Assembly (NCBI RefSeq): GCF_042682785.1
Contig: NZ_JBHUIB010000003.1
Span: 434,001 to 498,000, forward strand
Reading direction: 5' to 3'
DNA: 64,000 nucleotides
DNA from: Thalassotalea_F euphylliae
Lineage (GTDB): Bacteria; Pseudomonadota; Gammaproteobacteria; Enterobacterales; Alteromonadaceae
Shown piece after piece: positions 9,158-18,321 of this stretch (within the stretch, counting starts at the first letter, position 1; the number at the start of each line of letters is the position of its first letter). Both the position numbers and the translations under genes were made by a program. The notes beneath the pieces were generated by a model. It was not told where the DNA came from. It worked only from the letters and a program-made list of their open reading frames with translations, and searched no databases.

Positions 9158-10303
9158 ATGAAATTCCTGCACACTTCTGACTGGCATTTAGGTCGTCAAT
9201 TTCACAATGTTTCGCTGCTTGAAGACCAAAAAGCGGTGCTTGAACAATTAACCGATTACATTGAACAACATCAGGTTGATGCTGTTGTTGTAGCCGGTGA
9301 TATTTATGATCGCTCCGTGCCACCGACAGCGGCAATCGAACTGCTAAATACCGTAGTAAATCGAATCTGCAACGAACTCAAAACACCTATGATCTTGATC
9401 TCGGGCAACCATGATGGCGCTGAACGCTTAGGTTTTGGCGCAGAACAAATGAAGCAGTCAGGTTTAAACATCATTAGTAACTTTGAGGATATGGTTAACC
9501 CTGTTGTCATCAAAACTAAAGATGCTGGCGAAGTGGCGTTTTATGGTATGCCATATAACGACCCAGAACAGGTGCGGTTTGCATTTGGCGTAGCAGCGTC
9601 CAGTCACGATGATGCACATAAACATCTTACTGAAAAAATTGCAGAACAGTTTACTGACAATCAACGAAACATCTTGATAAGCCATTGCTTTGTTGATGGA
9701 GCGATAGAATCTGATTCAGAGCGCCCGCTGTCAATTGGGGGCTCGGATAGAGTAAGTCATGAACACTTCACTGATTTTGACTATGTTGCGCTTGGCCATC
9801 TGCACCAACCACAGAAAAAAGGTGAAGACTTTATTCGCTACTCTGGCTCACTGATGAAATATAGTTTTGGCGAGCAACACCAAAAAAAAGGGGTAACGTT
9901 AGTTGAAATCAATAAGCAAGGTTTTGTTAGTGCAGAACATATCGATTTAACAGCGCCGCATCAAATGCGCATTATTGAAGGTGAGCTTGAAGCGGTGATT
10001 GAAGCAGGAAAAACAGATCCTAATAACGAAGATTATCTATTAGTCCGCTTGATGGACAAACACGCTATTTTAAACCCCATGGAGAAACTCCGCGCTGTCT
10101 ATCCAAATGTTCTTCATTTGGAAAAGCCTGGTATGCTTATCGGTATTGAGCAAGAAATGGCTCAGGCCAAACTTGCCAGAAGTGAAATTGACATGTTCAG
10201 AGACTTCTTTTTAGAAGCGCAAGACAGCGAATTGTCGCCAGAGCAAGACCAAGCTATCGGCGATATTATTAAACAACTTTCCTCCCACACTTCAGTGCAG
10301 TAA
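9158..10303 (+). CDS. sbcD: Exonuclease subunit SbcD
   Basis: The 381-residue Mre11-type phosphoesterase carries all metal-binding motifs in order: SDWHLGR, GDIYDRS, GNHDGAERL, SHCFVDG and GHLHQPQ. With SbcC it forms the SbcCD complex, an ATP-dependent double-strand exonuclease and single-strand endonuclease that cleaves hairpins and protein-blocked DNA ends. The sbcC gene follows after 12 bp, giving a two-gene operon. Length is close to the E. coli protein (about 400). Confidence 0.96.
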   Translation: MKFLHTSDWHLGRQFHNVSLLEDQKAVLEQLTDYIEQHQVDAVVVAGDIYDRSVPPTAAIELLNTVVNRICNELKTPMILISGNHDGAERLGFGAEQMKQSGLNIISNFEDMVNPVVIKTKDAGEVAFYGMPYNDPEQVRFAFGVAASSHDDAHKHLTEKIAEQFTDNQRNILISHCFVDGAIESDSERPLSIGGSDRVSHEHFTDFDYVALGHLHQPQKKGEDFIRYSGSLMKYSFGEQHQKKGVTLVEINKQGFVSAEHIDLTAPHQMRIIEGELEAVIEAGKTDPNNEDYLLVRLMDKHAILNPMEKLRAVYPNVLHLEKPGMLIGIEQEMAQAKLARSEIDMFRDFFLEAQDSELSPEQDQAIGDIIKQLSSHTSVQ

Positions 10304-10315
10304 ACAGAGCGTTCA

Positions 10316-13300
10316 ATGAAACCTATCAGCCTATCTATGCAAGCATTCGGACCGTTTGCGCAAACAGAGACCATTCACTTTGAAAAATTGGGCAGTAATC
10401 CGCTTTTTCTTATTAATGGTCCTACAGGCTCTGGTAAAACGTCGATACTTGATGCCATTTGTTTTGCACTGTATGGCGAAACAACGGGGAATGAGCGCCA
10501 AGGTATTCAAATGCGATGTGACATGGCGTCGCCAGAGTTGCCAACGGAGGTCACCCTTGTGTTTTCACTGCACGGGAAAACATATCGCGTAACTCGCTCA
10601 CCTGAGCAAGAAGCACCTAAAGCCCGCGGCGAAGGCATGACACTGAAGAAACACAGTGCATTTCTATATGATGTTTCAACACAAGAGTTGCTTATCACCA
10701 GCAAAACCGGACAAGTAAAAAGCGAAGTGGCCAATATCATCGGCTTAAGTGAAACGCAATTTCGACAGGTCATGGTGTTGCCACAAGGAAAGTTTAGAGA
10801 GTTGTTATTGGCTTCATCCAAAGAGCGTGAAGAGATTTTTGGCCAACTGTTCCAAACAGACATATACAAAAAAATAGAATTTGCATTAAAAGACAAAGCG
10901 AGTCAAATCAGTAAGGAAAAGAACGAGTTCGACAACCAGATTAGAGGTGCATTGCAAGTAGCAGAGGTTTCATCCCAAGCCGAATTGATGTCAAAACATG
11001 AGGTGTTATCACAACAATTCAATACCGCCAAATCAGCCGAACAAAATGCGTTAGAGCAGTTGAACTTAGTAAAAACTAACCGCCAAAAAGCAGAAGTGTT
11101 ATCTCAAAGTTTTAGGCAAAAAGAACAAGCACAACAAGCATTAATGCAACACAAGCAAGGGGTAGAAAGAGTAAAAGAATTTGAACGGCGCTTGGACTTA
11201 TCAAAACATGCGAACAAATTGACATTACCCTTTGCTAACGTTCAGGCTGCAACAAAACAAGTTGAAGATCTTTCACAAAAAATAACGCAACTGGTTGTTG
11301 GTGTGCAAACTGCAACAGTATCAGAAAAAGAAAAAGCAGAGGCGTTAAAACTTGCCAAACTTGAGGAAGCTACACTTCCTCAATTGAGAGAACGACTTTA
11401 TTCGTTAGAGGGCCTGAAAGGACAGTTTGCTGAAAAAATAAGCCTTGAAAAAGCCATTGCAGAAGGCAAAAAGCTGCAAATACAACACGAGCAAACATTC
11501 ACAAAGTATCAAGCCTTTAAAGAGCAGCTTGCTGCTGAAGCAACCCAAGCACAACAAGCGCTAGAGCAGGCGAAAATCGATGTCGCTAAAATATCTGCCA
11601 TTCAGGCTGAAATTCAACAAAAGCAGCGGTTGGTTCAAGATTTAGAGCGGTTTGCGGCGTTACAACAAACATTGCATCAACAAAATGCTCAAGTGGCTGG
11701 AAAGCAAGACTTGGTAAACCAAGCCCAACATCATTTACAGCAAATGGTTAATCATGCAGATACGCTTGAGCTCAGTTGGCACAACGCGCAAGCCGCGGTG
11801 CTAGCCCAGCGTTTGCAACAAGGGCAAGCGTGCCCGGTTTGTGGTAGTCATGAACATCCTATGCCCGCTACATTTGCAGGCGAGCAAGTCACGAAAGAAC
11901 AGGTACAGTTTGCTCGTAATCAGGCGTTAGACGCTCAATCCAGCCTACACAAGGTGTCGAGTGAACTTGAGCAACACAACGTATTGATAGCGCAATACCA
12001 GCAACAGCTGAATCAGCTTGGTAGCGAGTTAGGGGAACGCGCTCAATTACCAAGCGGTGACATTCAGTCAGAAATAGCAATACTAAGTCAGCAATCACAG
12101 AGTTTGCAGTTGATCAATGTTGAACAAATGACTGAACACGTCAACAGACTTCACGAGCGTTGTGCAGATGGTGAGAGTAAAATTATTGCTTTACAGAATC
12201 AAATAGCCGTAAACGATTCAACAGTATTGGCAAATAACGCGCAATTAGCCAAGGTTATTGCTGCACTGGGTAACGAATTTCATGAGCTTATTCAACTGGA
12301 GCAAGCAATCGCCTTAATTGCCAAAAACATTGAGGGTGTCGTCAACGGGTTAGATACCGCCAATGCATCATATCAACAAGCGCTAATTGCTAAGACGCAG
12401 GCTGAAAATGAACTCAATACGCATCAGCAACTGCTTAATGACGCACAAGAAAAGCACGAGCAAATGCAAAATGAATGGCAAAACTCGTTGCAAGGCAGTG
12501 TATTTGAAGACGAATCCCATTTCATACAAAACAAGGCTTCTGAACAAGACCAGCACGTATGGCAACAAGAAGTTGAAGCTTTCAAGCAAAAACAGACTCA
12601 GCTAGAGCAAACATTAGCTGACTTAAATTTGGCGTTACAGGACAAAATAAAACCTGATTTGTCAGCGATAACAGATCAACTTACCCATGCCCAACAAACT
12701 TATGATATAGAGCGCCAAAAGCTTGATAATGCGCGCTCACTAATGGAAAAAATAGAGAGCGTTCGCAAACAAATAATCGGCTTGCATGAGAAAAATGCCA
12801 AGTTAGAAGCTGATTATAAAGTGTTTGGTACCTTATATGACGTTGCTAGCGGCAAAACAGGAAGTCGCATTAGCTTACACCGTTTTGTGCTGGGAGTGTT
12901 GCTAGACGATGTGCTTATTCAGGCGTCCCAACGACTATCTTTGATGAGTAAAGGCCGCTACATGCTTGCACGTAAAACTGAGGGCTTCAAAGGGGCTGCA
13001 GGCAGAGGGTTAGACTTAATGGTTGAAGACGGTTATACCGGCAAATCAAGAGATGTTGCAACGCTATCGGGTGGTGAATCTTTTATGGCTGCACTAGCCC
13101 TAGCTCTAGGGCTTTCTGATGTTGTCCAGTCATACAGTGGCGGTATTCGGTTGGACACTTTATTTATTGATGAAGGCTTTGGCAGTTTAGATCCAGAATC
13201 ACTCGATCTTGCGGTTCAAACACTTGTGGATTTGCAACAAACAGGGCGAATGATCGGTGTAATCTCTCACGTGTCTGAACTTAAAGAGCAAATGGCGCAA

Positions 13301-13363
13301 CGTATCGATGTAACACCTTCACGACATGGCTCTACCGTATCTATCACAAGTTTAACTTCGTAG
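10316..13363 (+). CDS. sbcC: Exonuclease subunit SbcC
   Basis: The 1015-residue SMC-like ATPase has an N-terminal Walker A loop (NGPTGSGKTS, about residue 36), long Gln/Ala-rich coiled coils, a central zinc hook (QACPVCGSHEHP, about residue 505), and a C-terminal lobe with the ABC signature LSGGESFMA and Walker B TLFIDEGFGSLD. This is the Rad50-type partner of SbcD: ATP binding brings the heads together to control nuclease access, and the Cys-X-X-Cys hook dimerises the arms. The gene is complete and all ATPase motifs are intact. Confidence 0.96.
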   Translation: MKPISLSMQAFGPFAQTETIHFEKLGSNPLFLINGPTGSGKTSILDAICFALYGETTGNERQGIQMRCDMASPELPTEVTLVFSLHGKTYRVTRSPEQEAPKARGEGMTLKKHSAFLYDVSTQELLITSKTGQVKSEVANIIGLSETQFRQVMVLPQGKFRELLLASSKEREEIFGQLFQTDIYKKIEFALKDKASQISKEKNEFDNQIRGALQVAEVSSQAELMSKHEVLSQQFNTAKSAEQNALEQLNLVKTNRQKAEVLSQSFRQKEQAQQALMQHKQGVERVKEFERRLDLSKHANKLTLPFANVQAATKQVEDLSQKITQLVVGVQTATVSEKEKAEALKLAKLEEATLPQLRERLYSLEGLKGQFAEKISLEKAIAEGKKLQIQHEQTFTKYQAFKEQLAAEATQAQQALEQAKIDVAKISAIQAEIQQKQRLVQDLERFAALQQTLHQQNAQVAGKQDLVNQAQHHLQQMVNHADTLELSWHNAQAAVLAQRLQQGQACPVCGSHEHPMPATFAGEQVTKEQVQFARNQALDAQSSLHKVSSELEQHNVLIAQYQQQLNQLGSELGERAQLPSGDIQSEIAILSQQSQSLQLINVEQMTEHVNRLHERCADGESKIIALQNQIAVNDSTVLANNAQLAKVIAALGNEFHELIQLEQAIALIAKNIEGVVNGLDTANASYQQALIAKTQAENELNTHQQLLNDAQEKHEQMQNEWQNSLQGSVFEDESHFIQNKASEQDQHVWQQEVEAFKQKQTQLEQTLADLNLALQDKIKPDLSAITDQLTHAQQTYDIERQKLDNARSLMEKIESVRKQIIGLHEKNAKLEADYKVFGTLYDVASGKTGSRISLHRFVLGVLLDDVLIQASQRLSLMSKGRYMLARKTEGFKGAAGRGLDLMVEDGYTGKSRDVATLSGGESFMAALALALGLSDVVQSYSGGIRLDTLFIDEGFGSLDPESLDLAVQTLVDLQQTGRMIGVISHVSELKEQMAQRIDVTPSRHGSTVSITSLTS

Positions 13364-13380
13364 GCGCAAGAAATCAGTGT

Positions 13381-13416
13381 CTGGCATTACACAGTTATTG
13401 ATTTGTGTAATGCCAG
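13381..13416. terminator. Perfect 13-bp inverted repeat after sbcC
   Basis: CTGGCATTACACA is followed by a 10-nt loop and its exact reverse complement, 18 bp after the sbcC stop. There is no T-run immediately after it, so it may be a rho-dependent or mRNA-stabilising hairpin rather than a classical terminator. It separates sbcC from the transporter gene on the same strand. Confidence 0.5.
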
Positions 13417-13485
13417 TGATAACGTTTTATCATTGGTTTCGTGGCTATCCTGTGCGTAAAATTGGCTCTCAACAGAGGAACTCGC

Positions 13486-14373
13486 ATGGATACATGGATA
13501 GCGTTCACATTGCTTGCAGCTTTTATGCAAGCCATACGTACAGCAGGCCAAAAACAACTTTCAACGCATTTATCATCGATAGCTACAGCAGGTGTTCGTT
13601 ATATATTTGCGCTTCCTTTTGCTTGGTTATATTTGTTTTGGGCACTTGAACATTATCAAGTTCAATTACCTCGGCTAAATAGCACTTTTCTCCAATATGC
13701 AATGATTGCCAGCTTTGCTCAGTTAATTGGCACGGCGTGCTTAGTTGTAGCTTTCCAATATCGAAACTTTGCTGTAGCAACTAGCCTCGCGAAAACAGAG
13801 GCCATACAGGTGGCTATTATCGGCGCACTCTTGTTTGCTGCACCACTTAGTGGCTTCGGTTGGCTGTCTGTTATCTTGGGCGTGGTCGGCGTCATACTTG
13901 TTTCTAAAGTAAAGTTTTCAGTACGCGACATCTTTATGAATCCCGGTGCTGGATACGGTTTAGCGTCAGGCTTAGGTCTTGCTATAACAACCTTGCTGAT
14001 AAGAGAGTCTAACTTGGTGCTAAACACCCATCCCATGGTTGCAGCAGCAGTAACCTTAGTGTTTTTGATTACCGCACAGTCTCTTCTGTCTATTGCCTAT
14101 CTTTTGCTAAAAGACAGCAAACAGCTGGGTTATATGTTGGTGAATTGGCGCTTAGCGCTGTTTGTCGGCATCACCAGTTTGTTGGGGTCCATTGGTTGGT
14201 TTACTGCAGTTAGCTATCAAACGGCTGCTTACGTTAAAGCGTTAGGCCAAGTAGAGTTTTTTATTACCCTGATCTTAACGTATCGCCTGTTCAAAGAATC
14301 TATCTCAGTGAAAGAAATCGTGGGCATGATGCTCATTGTAGTCAGTGTTGTTGTGCTTTTATTGTTGGCATAG
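13486..14373 (+). CDS. EamA/DMT-family membrane transporter
   Basis: The ATG at 13486 is chosen because it has an AGAGGA site and begins directly at the first membrane segment (MDTWIAFTLLAAFMQA). The upstream in-frame extension to 13441 has no such support. The product is about 295 residues with ten predicted hydrophobic segments in two repeats of the EamA type, the usual form of drug/metabolite exporters. The substrate is unknown. It is separated from sbcC by a large stem-loop. Confidence 0.8.
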   Translation: MDTWIAFTLLAAFMQAIRTAGQKQLSTHLSSIATAGVRYIFALPFAWLYLFWALEHYQVQLPRLNSTFLQYAMIASFAQLIGTACLVVAFQYRNFAVATSLAKTEAIQVAIIGALLFAAPLSGFGWLSVILGVVGVILVSKVKFSVRDIFMNPGAGYGLASGLGLAITTLLIRESNLVLNTHPMVAAAVTLVFLITAQSLLSIAYLLLKDSKQLGYMLVNWRLALFVGITSLLGSIGWFTAVSYQTAAYVKALGQVEFFITLILTYRLFKESISVKEIVGMMLIVVSVVVLLLLA

Positions 14374-14533
14374 CGAACAGTGAGTCCGTTTTATAATCAA
14401 GTGTCTTGATGTACTGCAGCTTCGAGTTTGTTTGCTAAGCGGCGTTTACCATTGACCAACGATATCTGCTACACTGCGCTCACTTTTAATGTAGGCGCGT
14501 AACTTTTTGCGCTATAGATAACCGAAAAAACTT

Positions 14534-15016
14534 ATGCAAATTTCAAAAGATAAAGTCGTTCAGTTTCACTACACAATGACCGATCAGTCGGGTGAAGAAA
14601 TTGAGAGCTCTGTAAATGGCGACCCAATGGCATACCTTCATGGGCACAACAACATGATTGTAGGTGTAGAAAACGCGTTAAGCGAGAAAGTGGCAGGTGA
14701 TAAATTTACTATCACGCTAGAGCCAAAAGATGCTTATGGCGAGCGTCAAGAAGACGCTATACAAAGAATCCCAGTCAAGCATTTGCAGGGTGCGAAAGTA
14801 TGGAAGCCCGGCATGGTTGCTGTGGTTCACACGGAGCAAGGCCACCGTCAAGTAACGGTGTTAAAAGCAGGCCGCTTCATGGTGACGTGTGACTTAAACC
14901 CACCGTTGGCAGGCAAAACGTTAACGTTTGATATTGAAGTTGTTGATGTGCGAGATGCGACAGAAGAAGAAATAGAGCACGGTCACGCACACGGCGTTGG
15001 TGGTCATCAGCACTAA
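14534..15016 (+). CDS. slyD: SlyD-like FKBP peptidyl-prolyl isomerase
   Basis: The 160-residue protein starts MQISKDKVVQFHYTMTD and has the FKBP/IF-domain layout of SlyD: LHGHNNMIVGVENAL, then an inserted chaperone flap (about 70-125, with EPKDAYGERQ at its start), then DLNPPLAGKTLTF. The C terminus is only modestly His-rich (HGHAHGVGGHQH), shorter than the metal-binding tail of E. coli SlyD. It catalyses prolyl cis-trans isomerisation and acts as a folding helper; nickel delivery is possible but the short tail makes it uncertain. A strong terminator follows. Confidence 0.9.
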   Translation: MQISKDKVVQFHYTMTDQSGEEIESSVNGDPMAYLHGHNNMIVGVENALSEKVAGDKFTITLEPKDAYGERQEDAIQRIPVKHLQGAKVWKPGMVAVVHTEQGHRQVTVLKAGRFMVTCDLNPPLAGKTLTFDIEVVDVRDATEEEIEHGHAHGVGGHQH

Positions 15017-15037
15017 TTGCAGCTAGCTTACTGTATC

Positions 15038-15093
15038 AAAGCCGCTCTTCTGTTTGCTTTAATGTGAAATGGAAGAGCGGCTTTATAATTTTT
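15038..15093 (+). terminator. Terminator of slyD
   Basis: AAAGCCGCTCTTC pairs perfectly with GAAGAGCGGCTTT (13 bp) across a 21-nt loop and is followed by a T-rich stretch (ATAATTTTT). Confidence 0.75.
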
Positions 15094-15119
15094 ACATTTA
15101 GAAAATATTTATCATCCTA

Positions 15120-15794
15120 TTACTGAAAATCTTTCGTTTCTAGGTAAAGCTGTTTCTGCCATGTAAGTGGCATATCAATTGTTTCTAACACCGCTTTATT
15201 CAACTGCACGCCAGATGTTGTAATGGTTGTTGAAGAAAGCGCATCAAGCGTCTTTTTCTTGAGCCAAACAATGTGATCAAAGCTTGGGTTAGCTGCGATC
15301 TTGTGGATCGCTAACACATTTTGTTCATCAAGCTCTATTAATTGATACGTGCCATTTTCCTGCTGTTTTGAGGCGTCAGCAATCATTAGCGGGTTATCAA
15401 CCACGAATAATGATTCCGCAATCTGTGTTTTTCCACCGCGCTCAAAGTGACCTGCAACAACACTTGCATTGAACGACTTTAACGTCCCGTCAATCAGCGC
15501 TACCAAGTCAAATTTTTCAGGCACAATACTAACCAGTTGATTGTTTTCTAACAGATTTAATGTTGTTTTTTCGCTTTTTTGATCAACTTTCGTTGTGAAA
15601 ATAATCTGATGGTCGTGCATCGAATTTTGAAGCGGCATATGGGAAGCAATGATCCATTGGTCGACTTTCATGAGCGCCATGCCATGTGTACCAAAACGAG
15701 AGTGGTGTTCGTGATTTGCACTCAGCACTGACATTGAAATTAACAGGTTAATAAATAAAGCGCTAAGTAGTATTCGAGAAAAAAGTAATGGCAT
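15120..15794 (-). CDS. Exported protein of unknown function
   Basis: The 224-residue protein has a signal peptide (hydrophobic core about 5-20, cleavage near SVLSANHE). The mature N terminus carries a His-rich patch NHEHHSRFGTHGMALM followed by ASHMPLQNSMHDHQIIFT. The remainder is beta-rich with no motif I recognise. The His cluster might bind metal; that is a guess from composition only. It is divergent from a LysR regulator at 15920, which may control it. It is not a known enzyme family to me. Confidence 0.6.
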   Translation of the reverse strand: MPLLFSRILLSALFINLLISMSVLSANHEHHSRFGTHGMALMKVDQWIIASHMPLQNSMHDHQIIFTTKVDQKSEKTTLNLLENNQLVSIVPEKFDLVALIDGTLKSFNASVVAGHFERGGKTQIAESLFVVDNPLMIADASKQQENGTYQLIELDEQNVLAIHKIAANPSFDHIVWLKKKTLDALSSTTITTSGVQLNKAVLETIDMPLTWQKQLYLETKDFQ

Positions 15795-15919
15795 TGATAG
15801 GATCCTTGGTGAAATTTGTTTCTAGTTTAGCGCATCATAAATGTGGAATCGTTTGCAATAAGTCAATATTGATTCCAAAATGGAAATGGTTATTGTAATT
15901 AAGCCATACAGCCTGAAAC

Positions 15920-16771
15920 ATGAATACAGACGACCTAGAAAAGTTTATTTCATTGGCGCAAAGCCAAAATATGCAGCAGTCAGCTGCAGAGTTTGATGTT
16001 ACGCCCAGTGCAATGTCAAAGGCACTCAGGCGTATTGAACTGCTACTATCGACACAGCTGTTTCTCAGAAGTGGTAAGCAACTTATTCTCAATGCTCATG
16101 GACGTCGCTTTTTGCCTTATGCACTAGCAGCAGTTAAGCAAATAGATGAAGCGCAATCCCTGATCGGCAATTTGACGAAAGACAAAATCAAGGTAGTTGG
16201 TCCATCAATTTTATTGAGTAAGTGGGCCAGTGTAACGACAAGGGAGCTGCTGAATGCTAGAACATCCAATATTAGTTTCGAAAGTTTTTACGAGCAGCAA
16301 TCACTTGAATCTTTGTTGCAGGGCAACGCAGATATTGCCATCGTTACGCGCGAAATAGAGCATCAAATACCTGATATGCTGCACACACAGGTGTTGGGTG
16401 AATTTCAACAGGTATTTGCGGTTGGTAAAACGCACGCAATTGTGGGTGAATGCAGTGAAATAGGTGCTGACCAATTAGCAGAATTAGATTTCGCCGTGCC
16501 TGAACGTTCTCCTTTTTGCGGTGAGCAACGAGGTAGGGGGTGTGACGGTTGGTTAGGAACGCTACCCGAACGCAAAATGCCGATAACCGTTAATGATCAT
16601 AATGTACTCCTTCAACTCATTAAAACCGGTGGCTTTGTAGCTATCGTGCCAGACTATTGGGCGAGGGAGCACCAATTAGTCATACTTCCTGTGGTGGCAG
16701 AAGCCTTACCTGAAAAAGAGGACGTGATTGCTGTAGCCTGGCAGCAACATTGGCTAGATGCGTTATGCTGA
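15920..16771 (+). CDS. LysR-family transcriptional regulator
   Basis: The 283-residue protein has an N-terminal winged helix-turn-helix (about 1-60, QSAAEFDVTPSAMSKALRRIE) and a periplasmic-binding-protein-like effector domain. It is somewhat short for the family (usually about 300). It is divergent from the exported-protein gene at 15120-15794 across about 125 bp, the usual layout for a LysR regulator and its target. An unusual Cys-containing segment (FCGEQRGRGCDGW, about residue 200) could be redox- or metal-responsive, but this is unproven. Confidence 0.85.
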   Translation: MNTDDLEKFISLAQSQNMQQSAAEFDVTPSAMSKALRRIELLLSTQLFLRSGKQLILNAHGRRFLPYALAAVKQIDEAQSLIGNLTKDKIKVVGPSILLSKWASVTTRELLNARTSNISFESFYEQQSLESLLQGNADIAIVTREIEHQIPDMLHTQVLGEFQQVFAVGKTHAIVGECSEIGADQLAELDFAVPERSPFCGEQRGRGCDGWLGTLPERKMPITVNDHNVLLQLIKTGGFVAIVPDYWAREHQLVILPVVAEALPEKEDVIAVAWQQHWLDALC

Positions 16772-16911
16772 CAGATACCGTTGTGAAACAGCTATGAAGT
16801 CGTGAAGCGATAAGTTGCAGCAATATTAGGTTCGGTGCAATTGCGCTTTTGGTCTAACCTGTTAAGGTAAATCAAAACTATAAAAACACGAAAATCACTT
16901 AAGGAAGCAAC

Positions 16912-18210
16912 ATGAAGTCGATGATCAAACCTTTCTCTTCAATTGCACTCGCACTTTCTACTCTTCTCTCTAGCCAAGCCATTGCTGAAACGCAAGTTAT
17001 ACATGCAGGTGAACTGCTGGCTATTCCCGGTGAATCGCCTCTTAAGAAGCACTCGGTAATCGTTGAAAACGGCAAAATTATCGCCGTTAAAAAAGGCTTC
17101 GTTAATGTAGAAAAATACGGCAAAGAAGCGAAGCTTGTCGACTTGTCATCATCTTTTGTTATGCCAGGCTTTATGGATATGCATGTGCATTTGCATGGTG
17201 AATTGGGACCCAATAACCATAAAGAAACCGTACAAATGTCTGATGCTGATGTAGCGATGAAAAGCGTACTGTTTGCAAAACGAACGCTAATGTCTGGCAT
17301 AACGACAGTTCGTGATTTGGGTAACCAACCAGAGCAAATGTTTGCCTTACGTGACGGTATTAACAAGGGCTGGATTGACGGCCCTCGTATCATTGCTGGT
17401 ACAGCGGTAACCATTACCGGCGGTCATATGGATGTTGACGGTATGTCACCAGACTTATTGACAATGAAAACCCCAAAAACAGTGTGTGATGGTGTTGATG
17501 AATGTCGTAAAGCGACTCGATATGCCATTAAATACGGCGCTGATGCGATAAAAATAGCGTCAACTGGTGGTGTGTTATCAGATACGACAACGGGTACTGG
17601 TCAACAAATGACTGATGATGAAATGAAGGAAATTGTTGAAACAGCGCATGGACTAGGACGAAAAGTTGCGAGCCATGCTCATGCGGCTGAAGGTATAAAT
17701 GCTGCGCTTCGCGCCGGAGTAGATAGTATTGAACATGGCAGCTACTCAAATGAAGAGAGCATTAAGCTCTTTAAAGAGACAGGGGCTTTCTTGGTGCCCA
17801 CTTTGCTTGCTGGCGAAACCGTGGTAGGTATGGCGAAAACATCTAACTTTATGTCTGAGCCTATCAAGGAGAAAGCTATTCGAGTAGGTGCTGATATGCT
17901 AGCGAACTTTAAACGCTCTTATGAGGCAGGAGTCAAAATTGCTTTTGGTACAGATAGTGGCGTGTCAAAGCATGGCACTAACATGAAAGAAGCTATTTTG
18001 ATGCAACAAGCTGGTATGACAAACGCTGATGTTCTCAAAGCAGCTACACTCAATGCCGCTGAGCTCGCTGGTATGAGCAAAACCTTAGGTACGTTAGAGG
18101 TGGGTAAGCATGCAGATATTATTGCCACTGATGGCAGTCCATTAGCAGATATTCAAGAATTAATGGATGTCGATTTTGTCATGAAAGGTGGCAAGGTGTA
18201 TAAACAATAG
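16912..18210 (+). CDS. Exported amidohydrolase (Xaa-Pro dipeptidase-like, M38 superfamily)
   Basis: The 432-residue protein has a signal peptide (cleavage near SQAIAETQ), so it acts in the periplasm or outside. Metal-site motifs of the amidohydrolase superfamily are present: MDMHVHLHG (His91 and His93), ADAIKIASTGG (possible carboxylated Lys), SHAHAAEG, SIEHGS, and the catalytic Asp in AFGTDSG. Closest described relatives are secreted imidazolonepropionase-like and Xaa-Pro/Xaa-Arg dipeptidases of marine bacteria; the substrate here is not determined by sequence. A strong AAGGAAG site precedes the ATG and a terminator follows. Confidence 0.88.
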   Translation: MKSMIKPFSSIALALSTLLSSQAIAETQVIHAGELLAIPGESPLKKHSVIVENGKIIAVKKGFVNVEKYGKEAKLVDLSSSFVMPGFMDMHVHLHGELGPNNHKETVQMSDADVAMKSVLFAKRTLMSGITTVRDLGNQPEQMFALRDGINKGWIDGPRIIAGTAVTITGGHMDVDGMSPDLLTMKTPKTVCDGVDECRKATRYAIKYGADAIKIASTGGVLSDTTTGTGQQMTDDEMKEIVETAHGLGRKVASHAHAAEGINAALRAGVDSIEHGSYSNEESIKLFKETGAFLVPTLLAGETVVGMAKTSNFMSEPIKEKAIRVGADMLANFKRSYEAGVKIAFGTDSGVSKHGTNMKEAILMQQAGMTNADVLKAATLNAAELAGMSKTLGTLEVGKHADIIATDGSPLADIQELMDVDFVMKGGKVYKQ

Positions 18211-18230
18211 CGAACGACTAAACGTATACA

Positions 18231-18256
18231 AAGCCATGCTTGCGCATGGCTTTTTT
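18231..18256 (+). terminator. Rho-independent terminator
   Basis: The stem AAGCCATGC/GCATGGCTT has a 4-nt loop and runs into a six-T tract 20 bp after the amidohydrolase stop. Confidence 0.88.
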
Positions 18257-18321
18257 GTGCATAACAATAAGCATTTAGCGCTAAATAAGCTAATACGGTA
18301 AAGGCAATACGCAGATTATTC

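Noticed and set aside
16899..17414. 171-codon open frame antisense to the amidohydrolase gene
   Set aside because: It lies entirely opposite a well-supported gene with clear motifs and has no ribosome site or recognisable protein features.
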